From Candidatus Nitrosacidococcus tergens (GTDB lineage: Bacteria > Pseudomonadota > Gammaproteobacteria > Nitrosococcales > Nitrosococcaceae): a stretch of 64,000 bases of DNA. Under the pieces are notes generated by a model that saw nothing but the letters and a program-made list of their open reading frames with translations, ran no database searches and was not told where the DNA came from. Shown here in pieces: positions 9,526 through 18,068 of the stretch. The first letter of the stretch is position 1, and each line of letters starts with the position of its first letter. Made by a program: the position numbers and the translations under genes. The stretch covers positions 1,197,001 to 1,261,000 of the forward strand of contig NZ_LR778175.1 in NCBI RefSeq assembly GCF_902810445.1, read 5' to 3'.

Positions 9526-11139
9526 GTGAGTAAAAATTTTAGTTCAAATGGATCTTGGCGTAGCAAGATCCTAATTATTGTTATTATACTAGTCCTTGGT
9601 CTCTATATAGGCTATCGGGTATTGAGTGCTAAAAAAGAAGCGATTGCCATGCGGGAAGAAACCCTTGAGATGGCCACTCCTGCGGTAACTGTACTGTATC
9701 CTTCTCCCGTTCAACCAGAAGAAACCATTGAATTGCCGGGTAATTTTGTAGCTTGGCATCAAGCACCTATTTATGCTCGAGTAGCAGGTTACGTAGAAGA
9801 GTGGTATACCGATTACGGTGCGAAAGTTAAAAAAGGGGATTTATTGGCTATCTTAAATACTCCAATGATTGATGCGGAGTATAAAATGGCTGAAGCAGAA
9901 GTAGCTGCAAAAGAAGCGGAATACAACCTAGCTGTAGTAACTAAGGATCGTTATGTAGGTTTGGGTAATACTAACGCTGTTTCTATTCAGTCGGTAACAG
10001 TTCAACAAGCTAATGAAAAAGTAAAAAAAGCAGAGCTTAAAAAAGCAGAACAAGAGCTTGAAAATATTCAAGCACGAAGACAATTTAAACATATTATTGC
10101 TCCTTTTGACGGGGTTATCATTTCCCGTAACGTTAATATGGGAGACTATGTAAACGAAACAGGAAGTTTAAGTTTAAAGGAAGGAGAAAATGGCGAGGTT
10201 AATATTTTTACGGTTGCTGATATTCGTAAAATGCGACTTTTTGTCAGTGTCCCAGAAGCATTTGGTCCCTTTCTTAAGCCAGGACTTACTGCTGATGTTA
10301 TGGTACCACAATTTCCAGATAAGCAATTTAAAGCTAAGTTCTTAACAAGTGCTGAAGGATTTGATACCAGCACTCGTACTGCTATTACTGAATTCGTTAT
10401 ATACAATGATGATAAGGATCATTTACTCTGGCCGGGTACTTACGCTACTGTACGTATCAACGCACCTACCCGTAAGGGAGCACTAGTTATCCCTACTACT
10501 TCTATGGTTTTTGTAGAGAATGGAGCTACTGTTGCGGTAGTTACTGATGATAATCGAGTTCACTATAAACCTATTAAAATCAAAAGAATTTATCCTACAA
10601 CATTCCAAATTGAAGGAATTTCTAAAAATGATCGAATTATAGATAACCCCAGTGCTGCCTTATTAGAAGGAGATGAGGTACACATTGTAAATAACCCTGC
10701 AAAGGGTTATATCATCTCTCCAATTAAAAACTCAGGATCAGAGAAAGATACAGCTCATAATCAACAAATTTCTTCTTCTAACGAATCTTCAGCAAAAAGT
10801 GAATCAGCATTACCTTACAATATAGGTCCCTATCGCTTTAAAGTGGCTTTGAAATCAAAGCAAGCTACTATAGGTAAAAATATCATGGTGATTTATCTTC
10901 AAGATGAAGAGAGCCATCCTGTAGAGAATGCTAGGATTCAGGTATCATCTCAAGATAGTGAATTTAGGCAACAAATTCGTATGGATGCTAAAGAAGTAAA
11001 ACCAGGGGTTTATGGAGGCGTATTGGAAGTACCTGACGAGGGAAATTGGCCGCTTACTTTAAAGGTTCAAATAGAAGGAGATAATCTCTATCAATCAGAA
11101 TTAGATATAACCACAGGGTATCCGATCACTCTCGGTTAA
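9526..11139 (+). CDS. RND periplasmic adaptor (HlyD family) with C-terminal YtkA/FixH-like domain
   Basis: A 537-residue membrane fusion protein starting at GTG, preceded by AGGAG. It has an N-terminal membrane anchor (about residues 12-30), a lipoyl half (APIYARVAGYVEEWYTDYGA), a coiled hairpin, a second lipoyl half (IIAPFDGVIISRNVNMGDYV), then beta-barrel and membrane-proximal domains ending near 400. Residues about 436-537 form a separate beta-rich domain with a YtkA/FixH-like pattern (VIYLQDEESHPVENARIQV, then VKPGVYGGVLEVPDEGNWPL). The core links the RND pump to the outer-membrane channel. The appended domain is not part of standard adaptors. YtkA/FixH-like domains occur next to copper and metal-efflux proteins, which hints at a metal role; that is inference. 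Confidence 0.88.
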   Translation: MSKNFSSNGSWRSKILIIVIILVLGLYIGYRVLSAKKEAIAMREETLEMATPAVTVLYPSPVQPEETIELPGNFVAWHQAPIYARVAGYVEEWYTDYGAKVKKGDLLAILNTPMIDAEYKMAEAEVAAKEAEYNLAVVTKDRYVGLGNTNAVSIQSVTVQQANEKVKKAELKKAEQELENIQARRQFKHIIAPFDGVIISRNVNMGDYVNETGSLSLKEGENGEVNIFTVADIRKMRLFVSVPEAFGPFLKPGLTADVMVPQFPDKQFKAKFLTSAEGFDTSTRTAITEFVIYNDDKDHLLWPGTYATVRINAPTRKGALVIPTTSMVFVENGATVAVVTDDNRVHYKPIKIKRIYPTTFQIEGISKNDRIIDNPSAALLEGDEVHIVNNPAKGYIISPIKNSGSEKDTAHNQQISSSNESSAKSESALPYNIGPYRFKVALKSKQATIGKNIMVIYLQDEESHPVENARIQVSSQDSEFRQQIRMDAKEVKPGVYGGVLEVPDEGNWPLTLKVQIEGDNLYQSELDITTGYPITLG

Positions 11140-11186
11140 AATAACCTGCCATCCCCTTTTCTAGGGGGTAAAAATCAAACTACCTA

Positions 11187-11230
11187 AAACCCTTAGAGTT
11201 GCTTTTTGCAACCTAAGGGTTTAATTTAAT
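11187..11230 (+). terminator. Terminator hairpin after the RND module
   Basis: Arms AAACCCTTAG-(A)-GTTGC and GCAAC-CTAAGGGTTT form a 15-bp stem with one bulged A and a TTTTT loop, followed by an AT-rich tract. It closes the efflux operon and separates it from gnd. Confidence 0.7.
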
Positions 11231-11298
11231 TAAATAGTATTAAATATGTATTAGTAATACGCTAATAGCTTCATAAATATTAATTGGAGTTGAGAAAT

Positions 11299-12747
11299 AT
11301 GGCTGAAACACAAAAAACATCGGCAGATATTGGTATTGTAGGTCTTGGTGTAATGGGAGCTAACTTAGGTCTGAACATTGCTGAAAATGGATTTACTGTA
11401 GTTGCCTATGATCGGGATTCTAGCAAAGGTTCTCACCTTACAAATATGGCTCAAGAACAGCTCTCAGATCCAAGTAAAATCAATGCTTATAATGATATTA
11501 CTCAATTTATTATTGCTTTAAAAAAGCCAAGAACTATTCTGATGCTTGTGCCTGCAGGGGCTCCTGTAGATGCAGTTATCCATGATTTTGCTCCTCACCT
11601 TGAAGCAGGTGATATTATGATTGATGGGGGCAATTCTTTTTTTAAGGATACTAATCGTCGAGTTGAGGAATTAGCAAAGAAAAATATCCATTTTATGGGA
11701 ATGGGTGTCTCTGGTGGTGAATCAGGTGCTCGTCATGGACCTAGCTTAATGCCCGGTGGGGATCGTACTGCTTGGGAACATGCAAAACCTATACTAGAAG
11801 CAGCAGCAGCAAAAGCAGATGGAGAGCCTTGTGTAGGCTGGTTAGGTAGAGGTGCTGCCGGTCACTATGTAAAAATGGTACATAATGGTATTGAATATGG
11901 CTTAATGGAGTTGATTACTGAAAGCTACGATATTATGCATCGTGGGCTTGGTTTAAATTTAGAGGAACTTCATAAGGTTTATAAGGAGTGGACCAAAGGC
12001 CCAATGGGCGGATTTCTCATGGAAATTACTGCTGATGTATTAGTACAAAAAGATCCTTTAGGGGATGGTTATATTCTTCCTAAAATTTTAGATACAGCAC
12101 ACCAAAAAGGAACAGGGCTTTGGACTTCAGAGGAGAGTTTAACCTTGCAAGCACCTACTCCCGTTATTGATGCAGCAGTTACCCAACGAGTACTTTCATC
12201 TACTAAAGATCAACGGCTACAGGCAAGTCAAAAGCTAGCAGGACCTAAATCCAGTATTTCTTTTAATGGAGATAAAACTGCATTTATTGCTGAGTTAGGT
12301 AATGCACTTTATGGGGCAATGATGCTCACGTACGCTCAAGGTATACATCTGCTTCAGGTAGCTAACAAAGCTTATGATTATGGATTAGTACTAGAAACAG
12401 TCGCAGCAGTTTGGCGTGAGGGATGTATTATCCGCTCCCAGTTGCTAAAAGATTTACGCAATGTTTATCGAAATAGCCCAGATCTGATTAACCCAATTCT
12501 AGATACGAATTATAGTGCTAAGATAGTCAATACTCAAGAAAATATACGCAAAGTAATTACCACCGCTACCCCTTGGGGATTACCTATTCCAGGATTTACT
12601 TCTGCTTTAAGTTATTACGATACTTATCGCAGTGCCCAATTACCTGCTAATTTACTTCAAGCTCAACGAGATTACTTTGGTGCCCATACCTTTGAACGGG
12701 TAGATCAGGAAGGTACTTTTCATATTCAATGGTCTACAACGGAGTAA
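11299..12747 (+). CDS. gnd: 6-phosphogluconate dehydrogenase, decarboxylating
   Basis: A 482-residue enzyme of the oxidative pentose phosphate pathway: 6-phosphogluconate plus NADP+ gives ribulose-5-phosphate, CO2 and NADPH. Seen are the N-terminal Rossmann motif GLGVMGANLGLNIAENG, the IDGGNSFFKDT and MGMGVSGGESGARHGPS substrate motifs, and the catalytic stretch KMVHNGIEYG. The length fits the 470-480-residue dimeric form. The frame extends five codons further up to a TTG, but the ATG at 11299 is placed well behind TTGGAG and gives the normal N-terminus. zwf starts 3 bases after the stop, so the two pathway enzymes are co-expressed. Confidence 0.96.
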   Translation: MAETQKTSADIGIVGLGVMGANLGLNIAENGFTVVAYDRDSSKGSHLTNMAQEQLSDPSKINAYNDITQFIIALKKPRTILMLVPAGAPVDAVIHDFAPHLEAGDIMIDGGNSFFKDTNRRVEELAKKNIHFMGMGVSGGESGARHGPSLMPGGDRTAWEHAKPILEAAAAKADGEPCVGWLGRGAAGHYVKMVHNGIEYGLMELITESYDIMHRGLGLNLEELHKVYKEWTKGPMGGFLMEITADVLVQKDPLGDGYILPKILDTAHQKGTGLWTSEESLTLQAPTPVIDAAVTQRVLSSTKDQRLQASQKLAGPKSSISFNGDKTAFIAELGNALYGAMMLTYAQGIHLLQVANKAYDYGLVLETVAAVWREGCIIRSQLLKDLRNVYRNSPDLINPILDTNYSAKIVNTQENIRKVITTATPWGLPIPGFTSALSYYDTYRSAQLPANLLQAQRDYFGAHTFERVDQEGTFHIQWSTTE

Positions 12748-12750
12748 ATT

Positions 12751-14286
12751 ATGAATTCCAAGAATTCCAATGCTCAACATCCACCTACAGTCTTTGTACT
12801 GTTTGGTGCAGGTGGTGATCTCTCTTGGCGATTGATTATTCCAGCACTGTTTAATCTCCATGTGGGTAAGCATCTCCCAGAGCAATTTGCAATTATTGGG
12901 GTTGATCGTCAAGATTATACGGATCAATCTCTAGCAGAGCATTATCGAGAAAGCATACAACAATATTCTCGCTATGGAACTTGTAGCGAGGATATTTGGC
13001 AATCTTTTTTTCAACTAATTCATTATCATAAAGGAGATATTACTGCTCAACCTTGTTATGATGAGTTAGCAGATCTTATTGCAAAGCAAAATAAAAACTG
13101 GGGTCATCATCAGCAGCACAAAGAGCAGATTTTTTATCTTGCTACACCACCGTTTTTATTCTCAGGAATTGCTAAAGGGTTAGGTGCTGCAGGTCTTTCT
13201 CGGGATCGGGAACATTCAAGAATTGTAGTAGAAAAACCTTTAGGTCGTAATTTAGAAACTTTTAATGAGATTAACAATGTATTAAGAACTCATTTTAAAG
13301 AGAGGCAAATTTATCGTATTGATCATTTTCTGGGTAAAGAAAATGTACAAAATATCCTTGCTTTCCGTTTTGCAAATCCCATTTTTGAACCTATTTGGAA
13401 CCGGAATTATATTGATAGTGTTACTATCACTGTAGCAGAAACTCTAGGGGTAGAACATCGGGCTGCTTTTTATGAGACAGCAGGTGCGATGCGGGATATG
13501 GTACAGAATCATGTACTTCAGCTCCTATGTTTAGTTGCTATGGAACCACCAGTTACTTTCAGCGCAGATGACATTCGAGATCGTAGGATGGGGGTAATGC
13601 ATTCACTGAGATCCATTTCAAAAGATCAAGTGAATCGTTATGCTGCTCGTGGACAATATGGGATTGGTTGGATTAATGGTGCTAAAGTAGCGGGTTACCG
13701 AGAGGAAGAAGGAATTAACCCTAATTCAAATACAGAAACTTACTGTGCCCTACAACTTCATGTAGACAATTGGCGCTGGCAAGGCGTGCCTTTCTATCTA
13801 CGCACAGGAAAGAGGTTATCTGCTAAAGTTTCAGAAATTTCGATTCGCTTTAGAGATGTACCCCATCAAGCCTTTCCTGCTTCAGCAGGATTAAATGCAC
13901 GGCCTGCTCAATTGGTAATTAGGTTGCAACCCGATGAGGGAATCATTCTTAAGTTTTTAGCAAAACAACCAGGTCAAGAATTAATTTTACGCCCTGTAGA
14001 TATGCGTTTTAGTTATAGCGATTCTTTTAAAACACCCTCTCCCGATGCATATGAAACCCTGTTATGGGATATTATGCGAAACGATGCTACCCTCTTTGTG
14101 AGATCAGATCAAGTAGAGGCAGCATGGGAATTATTGATGCCAATTCTTGATGTTTGGGAAAATAATCAAGCAGTTAATTTCCCAAACTACTCTGCTGGTA
14201 CTTGGGGACCGGAATCAGCTGAATTACTTGCTTCTCGTGAAGGGAGAAGTTGGTTTAACCCAGCTTTATTTGAATTTATTAAGTAA
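12751..14286 (+). CDS. zwf: Glucose-6-phosphate 1-dehydrogenase
   Basis: A 511-residue cytosolic enzyme that oxidises glucose-6-phosphate to 6-phosphogluconolactone and reduces NADP+. The active-site signature RIDHFLGKE and the following NILAFRFANPIFEPIWN are present, as is the VEKPLGRNL motif. The nucleotide motif reads GAGGDLSWR, a variant of the usual GxxGDLAKR. Length and C-terminus are normal. It follows gnd by 3 bases and ends the operon; pgl is not next to it. A hairpin terminator follows. Confidence 0.95.
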   Translation: MNSKNSNAQHPPTVFVLFGAGGDLSWRLIIPALFNLHVGKHLPEQFAIIGVDRQDYTDQSLAEHYRESIQQYSRYGTCSEDIWQSFFQLIHYHKGDITAQPCYDELADLIAKQNKNWGHHQQHKEQIFYLATPPFLFSGIAKGLGAAGLSRDREHSRIVVEKPLGRNLETFNEINNVLRTHFKERQIYRIDHFLGKENVQNILAFRFANPIFEPIWNRNYIDSVTITVAETLGVEHRAAFYETAGAMRDMVQNHVLQLLCLVAMEPPVTFSADDIRDRRMGVMHSLRSISKDQVNRYAARGQYGIGWINGAKVAGYREEEGINPNSNTETYCALQLHVDNWRWQGVPFYLRTGKRLSAKVSEISIRFRDVPHQAFPASAGLNARPAQLVIRLQPDEGIILKFLAKQPGQELILRPVDMRFSYSDSFKTPSPDAYETLLWDIMRNDATLFVRSDQVEAAWELLMPILDVWENNQAVNFPNYSAGTWGPESAELLASREGRSWFNPALFEFIK

Positions 14287-14320
14287 TATAAGAAACGCTA
14301 CTCTCCATATCCTATGCTCT

Positions 14321-14364
14321 AGGAGCACTCAAGTATTTTGAGTAGCTCCTTAGCACTATTTTTA
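14321..14364 (+). terminator. Terminator after zwf
   Basis: AGGAGC-A-CTCAA (14321-14332) pairs with TTGAG-TA-GCTCCT (ending 14350) across a short loop; a short T-rich stretch follows at about 14359-14363. It runs into the 3' end of the convergent DUF3293 gene. Confidence 0.55.
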
Positions 14365-14754
14365 TAGCCTACTTTCTATTCTAGCCTGAAAACTCTCTAC
14401 AAACACTTTAAAGCGTCTGTGATCGCAAAAACTCACATAAAGCTGATTACTTTCTACATAATAAATCGCATCTTGATAAAATAACTGCCCTATATTACAG
14501 GCAATATCAAAGCTTATCGCTGTAGCCCAGCCCGGCTCTGCATGTCCAGTAGTAGGCGAATAACCTATTAATCTCTCCACCCAGCCTGATTGTTTTAGTA
14601 ATTCACTTTTAAGATTATTATCTGCCTGATTATTTCTTTCTTCAGTCCATACTTCTCCTGTGGTGGCATAGGCGGTAATAATAGCAAATTCATTAGGCCA
14701 ATTTTTTATATAAGTAGGTGTTTTAAAATGAGTCTCAAAATAAACCGGATTCAT
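14362..14754 (-). CDS. DUF3293 family protein
   Basis: A 130-residue cytosolic protein without signal or membrane segment. The pattern matches DUF3293 proteins: FAIITAYATTGE near residue 23, a central ERLIGYSPTTGHAEPGWA, then a stretch ending with YYVESNQLYVSFC. The biochemical function of the family is unknown. It stands alone, convergent with zwf, and has no clear ribosome binding site before the ATG. Family assignment is from memory of the motif pattern. Confidence 0.7.
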   Translation of the reverse strand: MNPVYFETHFKTPTYIKNWPNEFAIITAYATTGEVWTEERNNQADNNLKSELLKQSGWVERLIGYSPTTGHAEPGWATAISFDIACNIGQLFYQDAIYYVESNQLYVSFCDHRRFKVFVESFQARIESRL

Positions 14755-14948
14755 TAAATATAAAGCAACTAATTTGTAAAAAAAAGAGCTCCTTTAAATA
14801 CTTTAAGAATTTACTAGCTACACGATTAAAAATAAAAAAATGCTATCATTTAGTTAATCGGATAAATGTAGTACATAATCTTTATTTTTCAAGGAAAGAT
14901 TTCATTTTTTTTACACAGGGAAGTTTTTTCTCTATGGAGCGTAATTTT

Positions 14949-15710
14949 ATGACAATAAAAAAACTATTATTTATCTTTATAATTGCAGTTTTAGATATTA
15001 ATTTAGTATACGGATCAACTATTTATCGTTGGACGCCAAGTCTCGGCAATAGCAACTCAGGAACTATAAAAATTGTAGCAGGCGAAATTATAGTACCTGA
15101 TGAAATATTTAAACAGGGAATTTATAACTATGATCTTGGGCAAGAATTATCCGCCTATGATCCAATATATTATGATAATCCAGATATTATGACCGGTGGT
15201 TATGTTGATATGCCCAAAGTAGCTGCTTTAGGACTTGCCCCTGAAATAACATTTAATTTTGAGGTTTATATACCTCATCGCGCAGATTTTGGGGCTTCGA
15301 ATATCGATGATTTAATAACAGGGCCTGGAGTAGACAAAATGAAAGTGGGATTCGATGGTACTGTTTATAGTGTTCGATCTAGTGGAGGGACTCTTTTCTA
15401 TTCTAGTGAAGAGATTTTTTTCTATTTTAACAGTATGAATTTTAATTTTGGAGATAAATTAACAGGTGATTTTACATTAGATGGCATGAGTGAGAATTTT
15501 GGATTTTCCGTTACTGAGTCTAGTACGCTTACATCCCTATTTTCTGATAGTTTAAACACCTCTAATGGTTGTTGTATAGGTACTACTTATGGTTTTTTTA
15601 CGGATGTTCCTGAACCCAATATTGTTTGGCTATTTAGTATCGGCTTATTCAGCCTAGGTTGGATTTATCGCTCTAGCCGAGGCTCTATAGAGCCTAGTTT
15701 TATCGCTTAA
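14949..15710 (+). CDS. PEP-CTERM sorting-domain protein, copy 1
   Basis: A 253-residue exported protein. The N-terminus MTIKKLLFIFIIAVLDINL is a Sec signal peptide ending near VYGS. The body is polar and beta-rich. The C-terminus has the tripartite sorting signal: VPEPN, a hydrophobic helix (WLFSIGLFSLGWIY) and a basic RSSRG, followed by an eight-residue extension SIEPSFIA. Such proteins are handled by an exosortase (EpsH/XrtA family) and usually end up in the cell envelope or matrix. The ATG at 14949 was chosen, 9 bases after GGAG; an in-frame ATG exists 15 bases upstream. No exosortase or polysaccharide cluster lies in the window. The binding or structural role of the body is unknown. Confidence 0.82.
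   Translation: MTIKKLLFIFIIAVLDINLVYGSTIYRWTPSLGNSNSGTIKIVAGEIIVPDEIFKQGIYNYDLGQELSAYDPIYYDNPDIMTGGYVDMPKVAALGLAPEITFNFEVYIPHRADFGASNIDDLITGPGVDKMKVGFDGTVYSVRSSGGTLFYSSEEIFFYFNSMNFNFGDKLTGDFTLDGMSENFGFSVTESSTLTSLFSDSLNTSNGCCIGTTYGFFTDVPEPNIVWLFSIGLFSLGWIYRSSRGSIEPSFIA
15680..15695 (+). terminator. Palindrome overlapping the 3' end of PEP-CTERM copy 1
   Basis: AGGCTCTATAGAGCCT is a perfect 16-base palindrome inside the last codons, followed by AGTTTTATCGC. It could act as a hairpin at the 3' end of the transcript; the same sequence recurs at 16619-16634 in copy 2. Confidence 0.4.
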
Positions 15711-15866
15711 AATTCATTTAAAAATAAGAAACTATTTAACGCTTTATGATCGCCAGAGAGAACCATCTTTCCTTATTTGTTCATTTTCAAACTCTATTTT
15801 TATCTTTCAAGGAAAGATTTTATTTTTTTTACACAGGGAAGTTCTTTCTCTATGGAGCACAACCTT

Positions 15867-16649
15867 ATGACAATAAAAAAACTATTATTTATTTTTATAA
15901 TTACAGTTTTAGATATTAATTTAGCCTACGGATCAACTATTTATCGTTGGACGCCAAGTCTCGGCAATAGCAATTTAGGAAATATAAAAATTGTAGCAGG
16001 CGAAATTATAGTACCTGATGAAATATTTAAACAGGGAAACTATAACTATGATCTTGAGCAAGTACTATCCGCTTATGATCCAAGATATTATGATAATCCA
16101 AATATTATGAGCTATGATGTCGATGGTCCTGTTAGTATGCCCAAAGTAGCTGCTTTAGGACTTGCCCCTGAAATAAAATTTAATTTTGAGGTTTATGTAC
16201 CTGATTGGGGCCATGATTATAATCCTCATGGGTCAAATATCGATGATTTAATAACAGGATCTGGAGTAGTAGACAAAATAAAAGTGGGATTCGATGGTAT
16301 TAATATAGGATTAAATACAGTAGGAGGAGGTATAGGAGGAGATTCTCTTATCTATCTTAGTGGAGGTCTCAGTATGGATTTTAATTTTGGAGATAAACTA
16401 ACAGGTTATTTTACATTTAATGGCATGTTTGAGAATTTTGGATTTTCCGTTACTGAATCTGATATATTCATGTCCCTACATTCTGATAGTTTAGTGACCA
16501 GCAGTAATTGTTGTGAAGGTACTACTTATGGTTTTTTTACGGATGTTCCTGAACCCAATATTGTTTGGCTATTTAGTATCGGCTTATTCAGCCTAGGTTG
16601 GATTTATCGCTCTAGCCGAGGCTCTATAGAGCCTAGTTTTATCGCTTAA
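15867..16649 (+). CDS. PEP-CTERM sorting-domain protein, copy 2
   Basis: A 260-residue paralogue of the preceding gene. The signal peptide and the first 60 residues are almost the same, and the C-terminal VPEPN, hydrophobic helix, RSSRG and SIEPSFIA are identical. The middle (about residues 85-190) differs: copy 2 has DWGHDYNPHGSN where copy 1 has HRADFGASN, and a glycine-rich stretch (GLNTVGGGIGGDS). The start at 15867 mirrors that of copy 1, with GGAG just before; the frame also extends further upstream but into the repeated leader. As for copy 1, export and exosortase processing are expected; function is unknown. Confidence 0.82.
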   Translation: MTIKKLLFIFIITVLDINLAYGSTIYRWTPSLGNSNLGNIKIVAGEIIVPDEIFKQGNYNYDLEQVLSAYDPRYYDNPNIMSYDVDGPVSMPKVAALGLAPEIKFNFEVYVPDWGHDYNPHGSNIDDLITGSGVVDKIKVGFDGINIGLNTVGGGIGGDSLIYLSGGLSMDFNFGDKLTGYFTFNGMFENFGFSVTESDIFMSLHSDSLVTSSNCCEGTTYGFFTDVPEPNIVWLFSIGLFSLGWIYRSSRGSIEPSFIA

Positions 16650-16837
16650 AATTCATTTAAAAATAAGAAACTATTTAACGCTTTATGATCGCCAGAGAGA
16701 ACCATCTTTCCTTATTTGTTCATTTTCAAACTCTGCACTTCAATTTTTTCTCTATAAAATATACGTTTACAAGTTATCTAGCTTAAAATCTTTTTTCGCT
16801 AGCTTCGATTAGGTAAAAATAAAAAGGAAGATACACT

Positions 16838-16913
<76 letters not shown>

Positions 16914-16932
16914 AAAGTTATTAAATCAAGGG

Positions 16933-17009
16933 TGGGGTGAGCGATGGGGATCGAACCCACGACCACAGGAACCACAATCCTGCGCTCTACCAACTGAGCT
17001 ACGCTCACC
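16933..17009 (-). tRNA. tRNA-His (GTG)
   Basis: A complete cloverleaf on the minus strand with encoded CCA. The anticodon loop TTGTGGT gives GTG. The extra 5' G (position -1) opposite C73, diagnostic of tRNA-His, is encoded. It lies 19 bases from tRNA-Lys in the same orientation, so the pair is probably one transcript with His first. Confidence 0.96.
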
Positions 17010-17106
17010 ATATAAACTATCTATAATTATACCTGAATTATATTAATTAGGTACAATAGAATTGATTGTAATAGACAGAAAATTCCCATTAGATAGGAGG
17101 TAAGTT

Positions 17107-17421
17107 ATGGCAAAAGATGACGGAATGATATTTATGGTCCATTGGACTCATACCCCTGAAAATTGCCCCGGTAGAAGCAAAGAAGGTGCTACTATGCTCA
17201 ATGATTTTTGGGCAGGACGGGAACAGGCTGAAAAGAAAGGGGTAAAAATTCTAAGTGCCTATGTAGCTGCCACAGAACATACTTATTATATCGCCGTCCA
17301 AGCTAAAGACTACCAAACCATGCTTGAGTTTTTTGAAATCTTAGCACCTACTCAAACAGGAAATATTCACCCGGTTACTACCATGGATAAATGGACAGAT
17401 CATATTAATCCAAATAAATAG
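17107..17421 (+). CDS. Small conserved protein, DUF3303-like
   Basis: A 104-residue soluble protein with a strong ribosome binding site (AGGAGG, 6 bases before ATG). It begins MIFMVHWTHTPENCPG after a short lead and continues with a ferredoxin-like alternation ending HPVTTMDKWT. The pattern resembles DUF3303 and other small alpha/beta dimeric proteins of unknown function. It is monocistronic and lies between the tRNA pair and the decayed region beside ssrA. The family call is tentative; the gene itself is well supported by the ribosome binding site and codon pattern. Confidence 0.75.
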   Translation: MAKDDGMIFMVHWTHTPENCPGRSKEGATMLNDFWAGREQAEKKGVKILSAYVAATEHTYYIAVQAKDYQTMLEFFEILAPTQTGNIHPVTTMDKWTDHINPNK

Positions 17422-18068
17422 GAAAAAATAAGTATTTTAGAGTAAGGGTGTTGTTTATTTAAGGGATGCCCTTACTTCATTTGGCTTTCAAGGAAATATA
17501 CTATCCAAGCTTGGATAAAATTCACTATCTAATATTTATACCATAGTCCAGCCTGTTTGAAAAAATTCTGCTGGAAATATTGTAATGGATAAATTAGATT
17601 CCCGTAATTCCTCGGCAACTTGTTTCACATCCACTTCATTAAGCTTTCCTTGGCGTAGCTTTTCTGCTGTTTCATATGCCCAAGCATAATAATCAGTTTA
17701 AAGTATTTGAAACAATTAACGATTTTATTTTGATCCTCTTCATTCATTTCATTTAAAAGCATCCGTCTTTTATCTTGACAGTTTGATTTTATCGGAGGAA
17801 TTTCACCAGTAAAGAATTTTAGAGTTTTTGTAACATCCTCTGGCATTTCTCAAAGTACAATATATTTATCTACCCATCGCTTATCTATTTGATTAAATCC
17901 CTGCGGGTTACACTAATTTTATGGATAAACTCTCTGCAACAATGGGTTGTTTTAAATAAATGGTAATTTTTATCTGCACATCAGTTTTATAGCCATGCAA
18001 TTTTATTGCAATGACCTTAAGTGGAATTTTAGTGCTGCATAGAAAGAAATGGAATCATTGATGAGGCT
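17422..18068. other. Decayed region abutting the 3' end of ssrA
   Basis: About 650 bases with no intact gene. On the minus strand there are several short protein-like stretches in changing frames: a 37-codon stretch near 17920-18030 (containing VIAIKLHGYKTD), a 73-codon open frame at 17625-17846 starting MPEDVTKTLKFF, and a DUF29-like fragment further left. The frames are interrupted by stops and shifts. The 3' ends of ssrA genes are common integration sites, so this may be what remains of an integrated element; that is inference, and no integrase or repeated att site was recognised. Confidence 0.5.
17536..17697 (-). pseudogene. DUF29-family remnant
   Basis: Reading the minus strand from 17697 gives TDYYAWAYETAEKLRQGKLN followed by a VKQVAEELRE segment, close to the start of DUF29 proteins (DFYAW, then a short helix, then an AEEIE-like helix). 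There is no start codon: a stop codon stands immediately upstream in this frame. The frame continues to FPAEFFQTG and stops after 53 codons, far short of the roughly 140-150 residues of the family, so it looks like the two ends joined by an internal deletion. Confidence 0.55.

Larger units (their letters stand above)
14885..16734 (+). repeat. Tandem duplication carrying two PEP-CTERM genes
   Basis: Two direct units of roughly 0.92 kb (about 14885-15795 and about 15803-16734). Each has the same leader (TTCAAGGAAAGAT, then ACACAGGGAAGTT), a gene, and the same 3' flank. The last 217 bases (15579-15795 and 16518-16734) are identical, including the end of the gene and about 85 bases beyond the stop, while the gene middles differ by many substitutions and indels. 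This indicates tandem duplication followed by uneven divergence or local gene conversion. Confidence 0.93.

Noticed and set aside
12652..12927. 91-codon minus-strand frame across the gnd/zwf junction
   Set aside because: It overlaps two well-supported genes in the opposite direction, and its protein shows no recognisable domain or signal; it is a shadow frame.
17625..17846. 73-codon minus-strand frame as a real gene
   Set aside because: It begins beside frame-shifted protein-like sequence and its tail runs over the DUF29 fragment in another frame; more likely a remnant.
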